From Dirofilaria immitis (Eukaryota > Nematoda > Chromadorea > Rhabditida > Onchocercidae): a stretch of DNA of 64,000 bases. Shown here piece by piece: positions 1-18,776 of the stretch (position 1 is its first letter; each line of letters starts with the position of its first letter). The translations under genes were made by a program, and so were the position numbers. The stretch spans positions 806,001 to 870,000 of the forward strand of contig JAKNDB010000098.1 of the NCBI GenBank assembly GCA_024305405.1, read 5' to 3'. The notes under the pieces are model-generated. The model did not search any database. It had not been told where the DNA came from and saw only the letters and a program-made list of their open reading frames with translations.

Positions 1-988
1 TCCTTATTCATATAGTCAATTTTCATTTGATCGTAATAAAATATTCCATAAATATAACATTTTAATATTAAAAATTGTAATAAAAATTCAAGCGTATTTG
101 TTTTAAATTTCGGGTATAATTTCTATAAAATATTTTTAGATCAACTCAGACACAGCAATCATCGAATTGTATTTTAGCACTGGCAATCTCGCCAAGCAAT
201 TTTAATAGAAAGAAAAACCGATGTAAAACAATAAAGTTTTTTATTTAAGGATGAAGTTTCGTTTGTGGCATTAATAACTTTGGAAGCTAAAATATTTAGT
301 TAAATCAAGTGATTATATACGGGCCTATGTAACGTGATGGAACATATACGTTGGAAAAGTTTAGTAGTAATAAAAGGTAATGTTTCTCGGACAAATTTTA
401 AGGATTACTGTTCTTTTCAAATTCCCTTCAAATAATATGTAACGCGAAATTTTCTTAAGTTAATATGTTGTTAAAGCTCTTAACATTTGGACCTATTTTA
501 GTTGCTGAAAGATCTATGTATTTCAGCATTTCGGGAATAATTGATTTTGTGAATACGGTCTCTCCATGAACATAACTTATGAAATAGTAGGTGGAAATCA
601 GTTGATTTTAACTGTTTTGAAATATTCCTCATTCTTTGTTAAAGAATAGAAGTAATCCTTATTTTTTCCTATTGTCGTTTGTTTTGTCATGAAGTAGACA
701 TTAAACATGAATAGAAGTATTCATCTATCAACGGATATTTTAGTTCATAATTTAATTAATTTTCCGATGCATATCAAAGTAATGAATGCAAAATGGAGCA
801 AAAATAGAAATTTTATAATATTCCGTAAATTCTAAAATTAAAATCTAAATAGAAATTATATATTCCCATTACTATTTTGTATTAAGGTAAAGTAAGAATA
901 AAGTAATCAATATATTAAATTGAACTATGATGGTGGAAGGGAAGAAAACATTTTAATATATAATGATGAATTTAATTTTTTAAATTTG
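1..988. other. AT-rich upstream/intergenic region
   Basis: No open frame with protein-like composition was found on either strand. It presumably holds the upstream region of the ELP5-like gene. A TTTGCAG acceptor at about 993-999 overlaps the proposed start codon. Confidence 0.4.
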
Positions 989-2539
989 ATGTTTGCAGAT
1001 ATATTACAGTTCAGTGGAGAAAGACTATGGGCTAGTTTAGTGCATGATGCAATCAAGCGTAGCAGAGGACAAGTATTGGTTTATTTGTTTACATCATGTA
1101 AAAAACGTTGATAAAGCGTTATCCTTTTATGTTGCAATGTACGCTGCTGGAAGAAATTGATTTATTCGACAGTATTTTTGATAAAATCAGTAATTTGTTA
1201 AAAAATACGGAAGGAACAACAGTTTTCTTAGATTCGATTGATATTATTTACTTGGATAACTCATTCAATCAAGCGATTATATTGCTGAGGAAAATTTCAC
1301 GTAAGTTTGTTATAAATATTTTTGAGATATATAAGTGATCATGAAGAAAGAAATGTTACATTATCATCCAATTTTATGGTGAGAAAAAGCATATAGCTTC
1401 TAAAGTTGATCAAGTATAAAATTAAATTTTGTCACATTATCTATTTATAGATAACTCTCTCTCGATTCACTATTATCATATTGATTAAGGCTCGATAAAA
1501 ATTGTTGTAGTAGTTTGTGCTTCAAATTTTATCTGTGCACTCTTCAACTTTTAGAATATGCTACTGTCATTGTACGAGTACACGATGAATGTATTTCTGC
1601 GCAAAACTGGGAGAAATTAAGCTCTGTTTCGCATATAACATATTCTTTAGATCTCAAAGACATGAATATACCTTTATGTACTACAGTTTCATATAAGACT
1701 AATGGAAAAAACTGTGAAGGTAGTATTTACCTTGTTTGCAAAAATTTTGATTTTTTAAAATATTATCATTATATGTAGCTTATACATATAATAATTGTTT
1801 ATGTATGGAGTTTATAATTAATTTGTGATAGGATAAAAGATTCTTTTTTATTAAGAAGTTTTTTTCTTGAATTATCCTGATTTCACTTCTTTTAACAGGA
1901 CGTTTTGTATTGTGTATTGAGTAGCCTATATATTGTTATGTGAAAAAACTTCTGATATTAAATTCTTAGATAGAGCTTATATTCCATAAATTTCATTCTT
2001 CATAAAATAATAATTGTGCATTGCCAACCTGCTTTCTTAAGGTCACGTTTTTGATTACCATAAATTAGTCCTTTTTTAGGTAGAAACAATACATATCGAT
2101 GATTCATTTCACTTATTTTTTATACCATACAAAGCGCAAGATTCAAATGCATCTGCTGAGAATAATAATAATTCAACGATGCCTGAAAGTTCCTTCGATA
2201 TCGGTCTTCATTTGAAGAAGTCAGAACTTGAAGCTAAAAAGCATGTATCTTTACCTTACGAAGCTGCTCAAAAAGAAGAAGGTATAAAATCTGGTTACTT
2301 CCTCGTTCACAATTATTGCTCGGTTTTTAGATGCACATAGTTTTTTCGAATTTTTGAATATCATAAAAATAATGTTAAGGTATTTATCTTCTCGATATTT
2401 TCATTATCAGTATTTTAGAACTGATAAAATTACATGGAAGGGAAAATCAAAAATTCGGGCTGGTGGTCGCATTATTTACACTCCAGATGAAGCAGATGAT
2501 TTCGATGAGAGTGATCCCGATGATGACCTTGAAATTTAA
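989..2539 (+). CDS. Elongator complex protein 5 (ELP5)-like
   Basis: Predicted subunit of the Elp4-Elp5-Elp6 sub-complex of Elongator, which supports tRNA wobble-uridine modification. Recognised from the carboxy end: the tail ESDPDDDLEI matches the acidic DPDDDLDI end of animal ELP5, and the preceding GLHLKKSELEAKKHVSLPY matches the ELP5 block before it. The amino end (LQFSGERLWASLVHDAIK) and the block TTVFLDSIDIIY fit the RecA-like fold lacking Walker motifs. Exons: 989-1300 (containing an apparent missing A in the A6 run 1100-1105), 1555-1719, probably an 8-nt microexon 1899-1906 needed for phase, 2080-2281, and a last exon ending at the TAA 2537-2539. The last exon starts at 2331 if the phase-compatible acceptor is used; residues 2331-2410 look intron-like, so that boundary is uncertain. 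The ATG at 989 is chosen because it matches the short leader of the family. Confidence 0.72.
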
Positions 2540-4179
2540 TTATTTGAATGATGTGTAGTTAAACACCACTATCTTACAGCCAGCTTTATTTTTTTGTAAT
2601 CAGAATTGTTTCATTTTGTACATTTCATCGCTAAGTTCTTTTGCATTATTCGCTACTAAACTCTAAGAAATCTTTAGTTTATTTGTTCTTTTTGAGCAAC
2701 GTTTTTTCTGGAAAGCATGATTTTGACCTCATAGTTACAATTTTTTTATCTACCTAAAGCTGAATCAACTTAAAAAATTTTTTGTCTCCGTTATTTTTCC
2801 TTAAATGAGGAAAAGTGTTGATAGATAAAAATTTCATTTCTCGTCTATCATTTCATTTTCTTTCTTTATCGTATAAATTTAACTATTATTTATAATGATC
2901 TTGCAGTCAAAAAACCTTAAACTTTTAATATATGTATTAAATTAAAACTAATCGTTTTCAGCTGACTTTAGAGAAAATGCATTTTCCAAAATTCTAAAAT
3001 ACATATATTAATTAATCTTCTGCAACGAATGAAATGAGTTATAATCTTAACCAAACGAGAGGAAAAAATTTTCTCGTCTTCTCTCTCTTTTTTAATGCCA
3101 CAATCGATTGATATTATAGAACCATATGTTATTCGATTTAGTCAATTTGCATTTCATGATATTATCATTTCCTTCACATATGCTACTTCTCATTTCTTTT
3201 CTTTTTTTTGAATTTTTTGTAAAAGTTGAATTATATTGAAAATATGATAGGGATTATAAATGATAAGTTTCTGTTTGCGAAAATGCAATAGGATTTTGAA
3301 TAGCTATAAACAGAGCTGTCAAAACAGTTTTCAATAATTTCTCAAATTCAGATTAATTCGAGTTCGTTGTATTTTTTCCTAGCAAAATTGTTGAATATGC
3401 CCATGTGTTGTTTTCAATTGCCTTCCTATATTTTCTTATTTTATTATTTTTGTATTGATAAATTCACATTTATGATATGCTTTGTACATCGATTTTCTAA
3501 TCGATTTTTCAATTCATTATCAAATTATTTCCCGATCATTGTCATATAGACGGGAAGCGGTAAATAATATCATTTACAAATAGTAGCATTTATTAGTATT
3601 CTGAGAAATGAATTGTTGATTTTTACAACATCGAATTATTTCTAGAGGATGTGAATTTGAATGATTCTAAAATTTTCATCAAATATAATAAGACTTTTTA
3701 GGATGATTGATGTAATGAACGATATTTGATTTACAGTTAATCAAAATTACTAATAATTTTAAGTTTTTTTACATATTTTCTAATATTTTATTCGAAAATT
3801 GTATAAATTTTATGCTTTGAATCAGATTATTAGATAATAGTATAATAAATATTTTGGAATGGATAATTTTAGTATGATATTTATATGTTTAAAATAATGA
3901 TATCAATTTTGATTGTTTAGAAAATTTAATTTTTTTCAAACTTTGAAATATTGTTAATGTTCTCCTAATGATCTTCGAGCAAGATTAATACGTACAGTTT
4001 CCAGTAATTTCTTAATCCGTTTTTTTTTTTCTTTCCATTCCTACATTCTGTATATTTTGTGAATTTTAAAAATAACCTATAAATTTTTTTAAAAACAGGT
4101 TTCACAGTTGGCCACATTTCAAATATCATTTGAATAAAATATTGGAAAACCGACCGAAAAAAGGAAACTTTTTAAAATA
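2540..4179. other. Intergenic region, ELP5-like to cnt-1-like
   Basis: No coding signal seen. It holds the 3' flank of the ELP5-like gene and the 5' flank of the next gene in the same orientation. A polypyrimidine/acceptor-like site ending in ACAG near 4097-4099 lies about 80 nt before the cnt-1 ATG and could be its leader acceptor. Confidence 0.35.
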
Positions 4180-10171
<5,992 letters not shown>

Positions 10172-11572
10172 ATTCTGGCATATTTTGGATTTACATCATT
10201 CCTACAATCATTTCTTTCAGTTTGTAAAGTTTGATAATGTTATCTGAGCAACTGGGAAAGAAATGTATGTGTATATGTCAATGTTTCTGCTTAATCATCA
10301 AGAATACTGTTAAAATATTAGCATATGTTAAGTGATAGAGTAATTAAAAGTAGCACTTATAACAAGGCAGCAATTTTAATGGAAAAGCTAGGAACGTATG
10401 ACATCATATACAAAAATAATTCTACGATATTATTTGCAATGGAATACCATTTATCTTTTCGGATTTTTCCTATCTTAAAGAAATGTAATTTCAATATTTT
10501 TCTTTACTGTTGAATTGTGAAGATTGTCTCTTTAATTTTTTAGATTTCATTCTTTCTCAAAGATGCTCCATCTAAGCGCTCTATCGTTTTAGATGATAAT
10601 TTATATATTAAAGTGTAATTAACCTGTACCATATGATAATCTACATTACTCAGGCTAATTTTGAGAAGTGATTTTCAATCTTTAAATCAAGCACATTAAT
10701 GGTAACCGCTATTTTTCCAGAACTTTTATAACAAGTATTTTTATTTCCTAAAAATTGGAAATAAAATCTTCCAACACTCAAAGCAGCATTAAATTAAAAT
10801 ACATTTTATATATCTGTTCGGGAATGATAATTACAGTTTGTTGCATTCCACAGTTTTCTTCCTGTTATTTATTTATTTATTTACTTATTTATTTTTTTGA
10901 TTACTTTTTTCTTGATAATGCCAAAGTATACAAAATTCCTTGTAGGGCCAATTAATGAAATATTTCCATTTTGTACATTTTATGTCATTTTTTTCAATCT
11001 GTTTTACTTTATTATATGTTGCTATAATAAAAATGCTTTTAATATCTTTTCTTTCTTTATTTAACAACTATTAAGATATTGAATTTGAAAATATGCACTT
11101 ATATTATTAAATATCTTTTAGAATTTTATATCACTGTCGTAACTAAGCTATCTTCTCTATTGTCTATTTTGCATAAAGTAATTTGAAGTGTTTGAAATTT
11201 TGTTTAAATAACATAAGTCGTTTATCACTAATGATAAGAAGCATGCAAATTTTCATTTCATTGAAAATGCATTATATATTAGAAAAAGTAGATCATTAGA
11301 AAGATAAACAACAAATTCAGAAATATATTAATCATTAGAATAATTTAAAAAGAAAAAGAAATTTAATGATTTATATGTACATAATTTACCTGTGATAGCA
11401 TACGTATAATGAAAGTTACAAAGAAATTAAGCATCACCGGTTATTTAATCGTACATATAATATTTGAAATAAAATCAAAATTGTAAAATACTATTTATTG
11501 ATCAATCTAGTTAGCGGAAGAAAATTCATATTAAATATTCGTATTAATTTCTACCAAAAATTGTTTTTCTAT
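10172..11572. other. Tail-to-tail intergenic region
   Basis: Lies between the 3' ends of the cnt-1-like (+) and copine (-) genes. Only AT-rich sequence and a TTTA microsatellite (10864-10893) were seen; no coding signal. Confidence 0.45.
11494..11499 (-). terminator. Candidate poly(A) signal of the copine gene
   Basis: TTTATT on the + strand, i.e. AATAAA in the sense of the copine gene, about 75 nt after its stop codon. Such hexamers are frequent by chance in DNA this AT-rich. Confidence 0.3.
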
Positions 11573-14500
11573 TTAATAATTTTGTTCCGGTATTGATGGT
11601 ACTGATCGTAATAAACCTAGTTGGCGTACTGTATTATATTGATCCGGTATTTCAAGCAATGATTGTACAGCAAATGATAATTCACCAGCATCAATACTAT
11701 CTGCTTTTTGCATCACTTCATGAAATTCAACAAAATGAAAATTATCCCACGGTCTTCGTGGTAATGATTCATCAAATACCTAAAATTAATAGGTATAATT
11801 TGCAAAAAAATTTATAATCAAATATCAAATAAGAAATATGTCTTAAAAATTTTGAATAAAATTTTGGATAATAATTTAAATAGAAATTAACAACAAATTA
11901 TCAAACCTTCATCATATCCCATGGTCCATCACCAACACCAACAACAATAATTGATAATGGATATTGACATGCTCGTACAATTGCTTTTCGAGTTGCTTTC
12001 TCATTTGTTACTTGTCCATCAGCTACTATCACTAATATATGATACTATAAATAAACCATAAAAATAAGTAATTTATTTCTTTCATTTCCAATCATCAAAA
12101 TTTGATAAAATTATGCAAAAGAAAAAAAACTTATATTTGTTCATTAATTCTATATTTAATGCAAAAATATTTTAATTGGAAAAGTGACCATATTTGAAAT
12201 TTAGTTATCGTGTAATATATAATGATCTCATAACTGATAAAATATTTACGATAAATTCATTTCCGATAAATTCATTTCCGATGAATTCATTTAGGATAAA
12301 TTTATTTCGAATAAATTCTTTCTCATAATACTAAGATTTGTTGTTCTAGGATAAAAAATTAAATTAATTGAATATAACGATTCAGAAAAAAAAAGGAAAC
12401 GAACATTTTGAACTTTTTCACATATTTCAATAGCTTCATAAATTAACGGAGCAAAATTTGTTGGGCCACTTAAACTTATTGTTGGAGTAATTGCATCATA
12501 TACTCTGCAACAATATATATATATGTATTAGTTAATTCCATTTTTAATCCAATCATTAAATACTAAAATAAATTTAAAAAAAAAGAAATGATATATTTCA
12601 TTGATCATTTGGAAAATTATCTAAAAGATTAAATTTATCATAAAGATTGTGAGGAAAATTGATAAATTTTTAGCGCAATGAAAAATTAAAATATCAAATT
12701 ACTGTAACAATTCATCGAGATCTTTGCATTCTCCTTCAGGCTTTAATTTAAATACCGACCAATCACTAGTCTTCACATCACCAAAACCATAAGCTGGTAT
12801 AAAACCAGATGTAGCAAACAGTGCCAAGATTCGTCCCATAATTTTAATTACCTAAATAATTTTCGATTCTTTATTGTTTACTAATTTATATATTTTGATG
12901 TGCTTATTCATTTTATTAATTAATCAATCCAACTGCATATAGGTTAATTAGCTTATCATAATTAATATTAAGTATTAATAATATGATAAAGATAAAGGAA
13001 TTTTTCTTTCTTATTTTTACATATTACATCTCATTTACCTGTTGATATGGATTTTCCTTAAAAGCATCTATAGAATGTAAAGATCGACCTTGAAAGCATC
13101 GTTCACCTTGATATTTATTACTAGCCGTATAATCAATACCTGAATATAATAATATTATCATTTAGTGATTATTAAATATCAAGAAATAAATTGAATAAAA
13201 TTAAATTTGTAAAAATTTAAAAATATCATTTTCTAAATACGAATAGATTTATATGGATAAGGAAATTCAATCAATAGTTTTTTACTACTACAGTATTATT
13301 TAAATTTTTATTTAAAAATTAAAAGTACTTTTACCGAAAATTAAATTTGTTGATTGTAAACCAGCTTTACGCATAGCATTTGATAAATCTTCAAGTGATG
13401 TTAGAGTTAGTAACATTTCTTGCGTACTTGTTACACCAAGTACACTTAATAATGAACTTCTCTTTCTTATCTGAAATATTTCCAGAAATTTCAATATTTT
13501 GATTTTTAGCAGAAATTCTACAGATCGATCTCCGATATGCTTTCGTTTGTATATCAATACAATCTTTATGATTATATTAATAAAATTATTTATTTAGATA
13601 GTTATTTAGATTATCATATTAATACAATTCAATTAACATTAAAGAACGAGTTTTTCAATATTTTGAAATTAAATAATCTTAGTAATCGAATATTTAAAAT
13701 AAATAAAAAATATTATTTTAATAATTACAATATTTTCTACGATATTACTTATATGATTAATATTATACTTTTATATATTTCATACCCGTGGTGGAGTTCC
13801 ACTTGGTGTAAAACTATTTGAACTCTTTAATAGAGAGATTGATTGCAATGATTCTATTGGTTTTATAAGTGGTGGATTTTCAATAATTATTTTTGGTTGT
13901 GGTAATGATAGCTAAAAATAAATAATATATCATTTTAATTAACCAATTCAAATAAAATTCATTTTTTATATTTTAAGAAATTGTTAATTCAAAAGTTTAA
14001 AACAAAAAAGAAAAGAAAAAAAATGACTAACAACATCGATACATTCTGCAGCAACTTGATCGAAATAATCCAATAAATTTTCACTATTAAGACTTGCTTC
14101 ATCAGGTGGAATTTCAATTGATTGTATTTCCAGGGCATATGTCATCGCATCATCAATTTCTATCGGTTCTTCTATTTTTTCAAATATCTTAAATCCAAAT
14201 TTGAAATTAATTTTAATTCGTCAAAATTTATGTAATAAATAAACAATATGAAATGAATAAAATAAATTAAAATTTGATATATTACACATTAAATATTATT
14301 TATCCGTCTTTTTTTTTAAAGTATTTGATAAAATTTGTTAAACAAAAGAAATTATTTTTACTCATATTATGTATTTATTTTATTATAATAATTGATTTTA
14401 TAAATAAATAAATTATGAAAATTAAATGATACTTAATTTTCTAAACAAATAAGAATGAAATATTAAATAGCAATTAATTTTCTAAACAAATAAGAGATGA

Positions 14501-17500
14501 AATATTCGATAGTAATTAATTTTCTAAACAAATAAGCTGAAATATACTAACCTCATTCGTCCTAAACATTTGGCTTGTAGTTTCTGGTGAAGCAGGTAAT
14601 TGTTGTAATACAGGAATATTGGTAATATTATTACTTCGACCTATATTATTTAATATTTCCTCTTGAACAACGAAACCAGTAGGTGCTTCAGGACGTGTTT
14701 CACTAGCTACGTATTCGATAGCATCTTGTATATACATTTCTGCTTCAACTACACGTCTACGTTCTTCGTCAGTAAGTAACGATTGATTCGTTATTGTTGG
14801 GATCAATGTTTCAGGTTTTTCATCTATGTTCATCATATTATTATCAATTATTTTCAACATCAGTGTTTCTTCCGTAGCTATTTGCTCAATCGGTTTATCA
14901 TATCTTTCATTTTCTATCGGTTCAATCGTCGTTGCTATTGTTGTTGTTGTTGTTGTTGTTGGAAGAAATTCGAAGGTTTCATTGTCAGATTTCCGTAATA
15001 GCTCTATAAAATTAAAAATTAATGATTAATGATTAATGATAAGATTTTAATTATCAATTAACAATATAAAGAATTTTTAAAATTTCAAATTAAAATAAGA
15101 TAAAATTTAAAATATTTAAAGAATTCTAAATATGTTTAATTATATCTCAAATATTATTTAAATTTTATTAAAGGTTAAAATATAAAAATATGAAAAATTT
15201 GAATCGATGATTAATTTGAATGTTAAGAAGTGATAATAAAGATTAATTTGAATGTTAAGAAGTAATAATAAACTTATTGTTATAAGATTAAGCAAAATGA
15301 AGGAAAATTTAAGAATAATTTGTCAATTAAAACTCGATATTCGGCTCAAACAAACACTTTGATAAATGATACTCTCGAAGAAAACGAACTCGCTGCTGTT
15401 GATTATCTTGAGAGGCGTAATCTGCAGCAATCACTAGAGCAGATAATTGATCAGATGATAATCCAGTTATCATTGCTTGTTGCCTTTCTTCTAGTGTTTT
15501 CTGCATTGATGTCAAAGTGTCAAATGTTTCTCGACTTGATTCAATAATTTGTTCTAACAACATTCCACTATTACCACTCTTTTGTAACTCATCTTTGTAA
15601 ACCTTGACAAAATCATCATCATTTTCCATGGATATTCCAAAATCTGGCGTCAACAAATAATTTTCGTCAGCATTGCCCGGTTTGTGAACAAACTCTTGAG
15701 CTTGTTCGATAAAAATTCCTAAATATATGATATATATCCTAATCTGTTCCTTATACTCTTATCACACTTATCACTAAATTATTCATTTAATTTCGTTTAT
15801 GAAATTTCATAAAATTCAGTAAAATTTTATAGCATATAAAATGACAATTTGTTAATTAGTCTGTTTGAGCCGAATATCGATTTCTTATAAATATTTCGTA
15901 GTTATTAAATATTAGAATAAGATTAAAAATGTTAATACTAAAGTTAAGATTTCAAAATTTACTTATCAATTATATCATATTGATAAACTTTCTAATCTAA
16001 TCATGAACAAAAAAATTAATATGCAATTATTGTGAAACTTTCTTCTTATAAATTTACTCTTTAAATTAATTTACTTCTCTTTTCTTTTTTCTTTTTTTTT
16101 TTTTAACAATAATTTCAATTTATGCATCATATATCATCAAGGTAAAAAATATATGTATATGTATCTAAGTGATTACCGATTGAGTAGGAGCTTCCCAACC
16201 ATTCGTACTACTAATACTCCTGAAAAGGTTTTAAATTTAGTAAATAAAAATTATTTTAAAGCTAATAATTGACTTATAATAACTAAAAATAAAATTGCTA
16301 AAATTTAATAAAATTCAAAAAATTTATTAACCCATTTTCTCGTTCGCTACCTGTTGTTACTATAGTATTTGCTGCATCCTGCAATTATGCATACTATTGA
16401 AAAATGAAAACTTGTTGAGAAAAAAAATCATTTAAAAAAATCTCATTGGATGATAAAATTAATAACCTGTAAATTAGCGATTAATTTTAAATCAATATCC
16501 TCAATGTTTGGCATCGAATGAACAGTTGCTTCAACGGCAAATTTATTTGATGTTAATGATGAAGATGTTTGATCGACTGATCTATAAAAAAAAAAAAATT
16601 ACCTGAACAAAAATTCATTAATCAGATGAATTAGATCTCATTGTCATAATCAAATATTCATTTTGATTTAGAATTAAGTTAAATGTTTCAAATAAAAAAA
16701 TAAAATTAAATGTTTTCTATTTCATAATCATTGAATTTAATTTCTTATCAAATTTCATTTAAAAATCTCAATGATAATCAATGCTCACAATATCATTCAT
16801 GCTTATTTATTCTTCTATTTTGTCTTCATATCAAAAATAATTTATTTAAAAAAAAAAAAGGAAAAAACTTAACCCTCGATTTTGAAATTGTTCCATTTCA
16901 GCACTATTTGTATTTATTGATATATTATCAGCAGGTATAAAACGATCAATAAGTTGAGATTCTGTTTCAATATCAGACATCGATCCAGATGCATCTATTA
17001 CATGCTCAACTAAATCTTGTAAACGTAATTCTTCCATACGTGCCACTTCACGTTGCCATTCTTCCAATGCTTCTGTTTCTTCCTTAAAAGATACAATAAA
17101 TTTGTTTATGAAAAAAAAGGAATAAAATTTTTTGAAAATAAGCATTTTACTTACTAGGCACTATTGGCTTTGGCTTTTTATTAGGCAGCATTGGCTTTTT
17201 ACCAGGCACTATTGGCTCATTAATATTTCCACCAATAATAATTTTAAAAAACAAAACAAACTTGCTAAAATTTGTTTCAGTTTGTTCCATCTTTCCTAAT
17301 TTTTCCAATCTTTCTCGCACAATTTCTAATTCATCCATTTTTTCATATTTATATTCTGAAATATTTAAATTAGAAAATGTTTTAAAGAAAACAATAAATT
17401 TGCCGGAAATTTCGAAAATTTCAATAAAATATTTGTTGCATATAAATCATTAATGCAGATACCGTAGTGGCACAATAATTGCAAATTACTGTAGCGGAAA

Positions 17501-17714
17501 AATTCGAAATTACCGTAGTAGAAAGATTTTCTGCTCCATTTGATTTATCGAGTCGTTTTCGAGCTTCAATTAGCCAAAAAAATAAAATGGTAAGAATGAC
17601 AGATGTAAGAGTAAGGAACATTCTTGTGGTGAAACCAAACAGCATAAATTGATCGGAATCTGAACATTCTTCCCATTCATCGGGATCGTAACCTAACTCC
17701 TTCGAGAATACCAT
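11573..17714 (-). CDS. Atypical copine with N-terminal membrane anchor (CPNA type)
   Basis: The last seven exons encode a copine vWA domain: 13470-13335, 13139-13039 ([15 protein letters not shown], the MIDAS-like strand), 12851-12703 ([19 protein letters not shown]), 12504-12405 ([12 protein letters not shown]), 12044-11907 ([17 protein letters not shown], then [11 protein letters not shown]) and 11779-11573. There are no C2 domains. Instead the first exon (17714 to about 17514) encodes one hydrophobic span ([20 protein letters not shown]) after a short acidic start, as in C. elegans CPNA-1, a muscle-attachment protein; orthology to that paralogue is inference. The middle is long, acidic and repetitive (exons near 17355-17155, 17072/17082-16874, 16581-16467, 16378-16332, 16219-16177, 15718 to about 15330, 15003-14552, 14187-14032, 13911-13786), including a Thr run coded by a GTT/AAC microsatellite and KKP repeats. 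Phase across 17514/17355 and 16177/15718 works only if one base is added to T6 17338-17343 and A5 15711-15715. A CGG-preceding TATAG acceptor lies 9 nt before the ATG. Confidence 0.85.
12250..12321. repeat. 15-bp tandem repeat in copine intron
   Basis: About five degenerate copies of GATAAATTCATTTCC in direct succession. Confidence 0.75.
14430..14537. repeat. Tandem repeat next to a copine exon
   Basis: Three direct copies of a roughly 45-50 bp unit containing TTAATTTTCTAAACAAATAA and then TGAAATAT. The last copy abuts the splice donor of exon 15003-14552. Confidence 0.75.
14939..14961. repeat. (TTG)n microsatellite coding a Thr run
   Basis: Seven GTT units on the + strand, read as ACA/ACA threonine codons in the copine exon 15003-14552. 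Confidence 0.85.
15207..15272. repeat. 33-bp direct tandem duplication
   Basis: GATTAATTTGAATGTTAAGA followed by AGTGATAATAAA occurs twice back to back with one substitution, in a copine intron. Confidence 0.75.
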
Positions 17715-17724
17715 CTTTGTCCGC
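17715..17724 (-). promoter_or_regulatory. Candidate trans-splice acceptor/5' leader of copine gene
   Basis: In the sense strand the sequence AATTATAG precedes a 9-nt leader and the ATG. An acceptor this close to the start without an upstream coding exon suggests spliced-leader addition. Confidence 0.35.
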
Positions 17725-18558
17725 TATAATTATTATTCAGTTCGTTTTAGAAATATATTCTAAAAAAAAAAAAAAAAGAAACAAATATTACAAAAAATGG
17801 AACAAATTTATTTGATTCCTAAATTAAACAAAATAATCAAAATTTTCGAATTAAAATATCATAGAAAACCGAATTTCTAAGTTAAAATAATAAGCGATTT
17901 AAATTAAAATAGTAAATAAATTCAAATTTTGCAATTTAAAATTAAATATAAATTAATTTATATTTTCAATTCTTTTTATGTTCGTATTGGTAATAAAAAG
18001 TGTTCGAAGAACTGAAAAATAAAATACTAAAAACTTAAATAGCGAGTAACAATTTGAATCAAAATGAGAAGTAATTTAAATTAAGATAATAAGAAATTAA
18101 AATTAAATTTAAATTTCAATTAATTTTACATCTGCTGCTTGAAGAATTGAAAACAGTATTTGCAATTATAAATTAGATATCATGCTAGAGATATGTATAC
18201 AGTTTATCACTGTCACAGATAAAGTCTTGTAGAGCGGTAATTAGAGATAAATTTAAAAAATGATATGGATTTAACTATTTAACTGATCGTTAAATCCATG
18301 TCGACCAAAATTTGTCTTATTAATCCTGATAAGTTTCATTATCATCATTCAAAGAAAGGATTAAAAATGCACATATATGAGTAGTGATTGAATGAATCAC
18401 TGATAAGAATGAATCAGAATGGAACGAGATATCACCGATAAGCTTCGAGATGAAAAACATCTTTCGTGTATATTTGCTATTGTCGCTAAACATCTCCAGC
18501 AATGTGAGAAGATAGCAACTGTGGCTATTTAGATTGAAGTTATTTGTGTATATATGTA

Positions 18559-18616
18559 TTATGTATGTATGTATGTATGTATGTATGTATGTATGTATGT
18601 GTATGTGCGTATGTGA
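18559..18616. repeat. (ATGT)n microsatellite
   Basis: At least ten uninterrupted GTAT units followed by degenerate ones. Translation of either strand gives spurious low-complexity peptides. Confidence 0.9.
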
Positions 18617-18700
18617 ATGTGTAAAATAAAAGTTCAATATTTCAGAATTTATTGAGTGAAGCGAGAGAAGAATCTCAAAAATGCGTCTGCTTCAACTCTA

Positions 18701-18776
18701 TTAAATTGCAATCGCTATATCATCAACTGTTGGTTGTTTTCTACGTCTTTTACCGCATTTACAAAAAGAAGTTGGG
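18701..18776 (-). CDS. Possible orphan terminal exon, unidentified
   Basis: After a strong acceptor (TTTTTTTCTTTTGCAG in sense) the minus strand reads PTSFCKCGKRRRKQPTVDD and then IAIAI and a stop. The basic, cysteine-containing peptide looks coding, but the only nearby upstream open exon (ending at a GTAAAC donor near 18830) does not join in phase, and no partner gene was found. It may equally be chance. Confidence 0.2.

Noticed and set aside
13537..13821. 94-codon Asn/Tyr/Ile-rich plus frame
   Set aside because: AT-rich copine intron translation; not mitochondrial-like on inspection.
14783..15029. Plus-strand frames with poly-Cys or poly-Val
   Set aside because: Shadow of the (GTT)n tract in the copine exon, which codes threonine on the other strand.
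18320..18637. Minus-strand His/Thr-rich frame
   Set aside because: Translation of the ATGT microsatellite.
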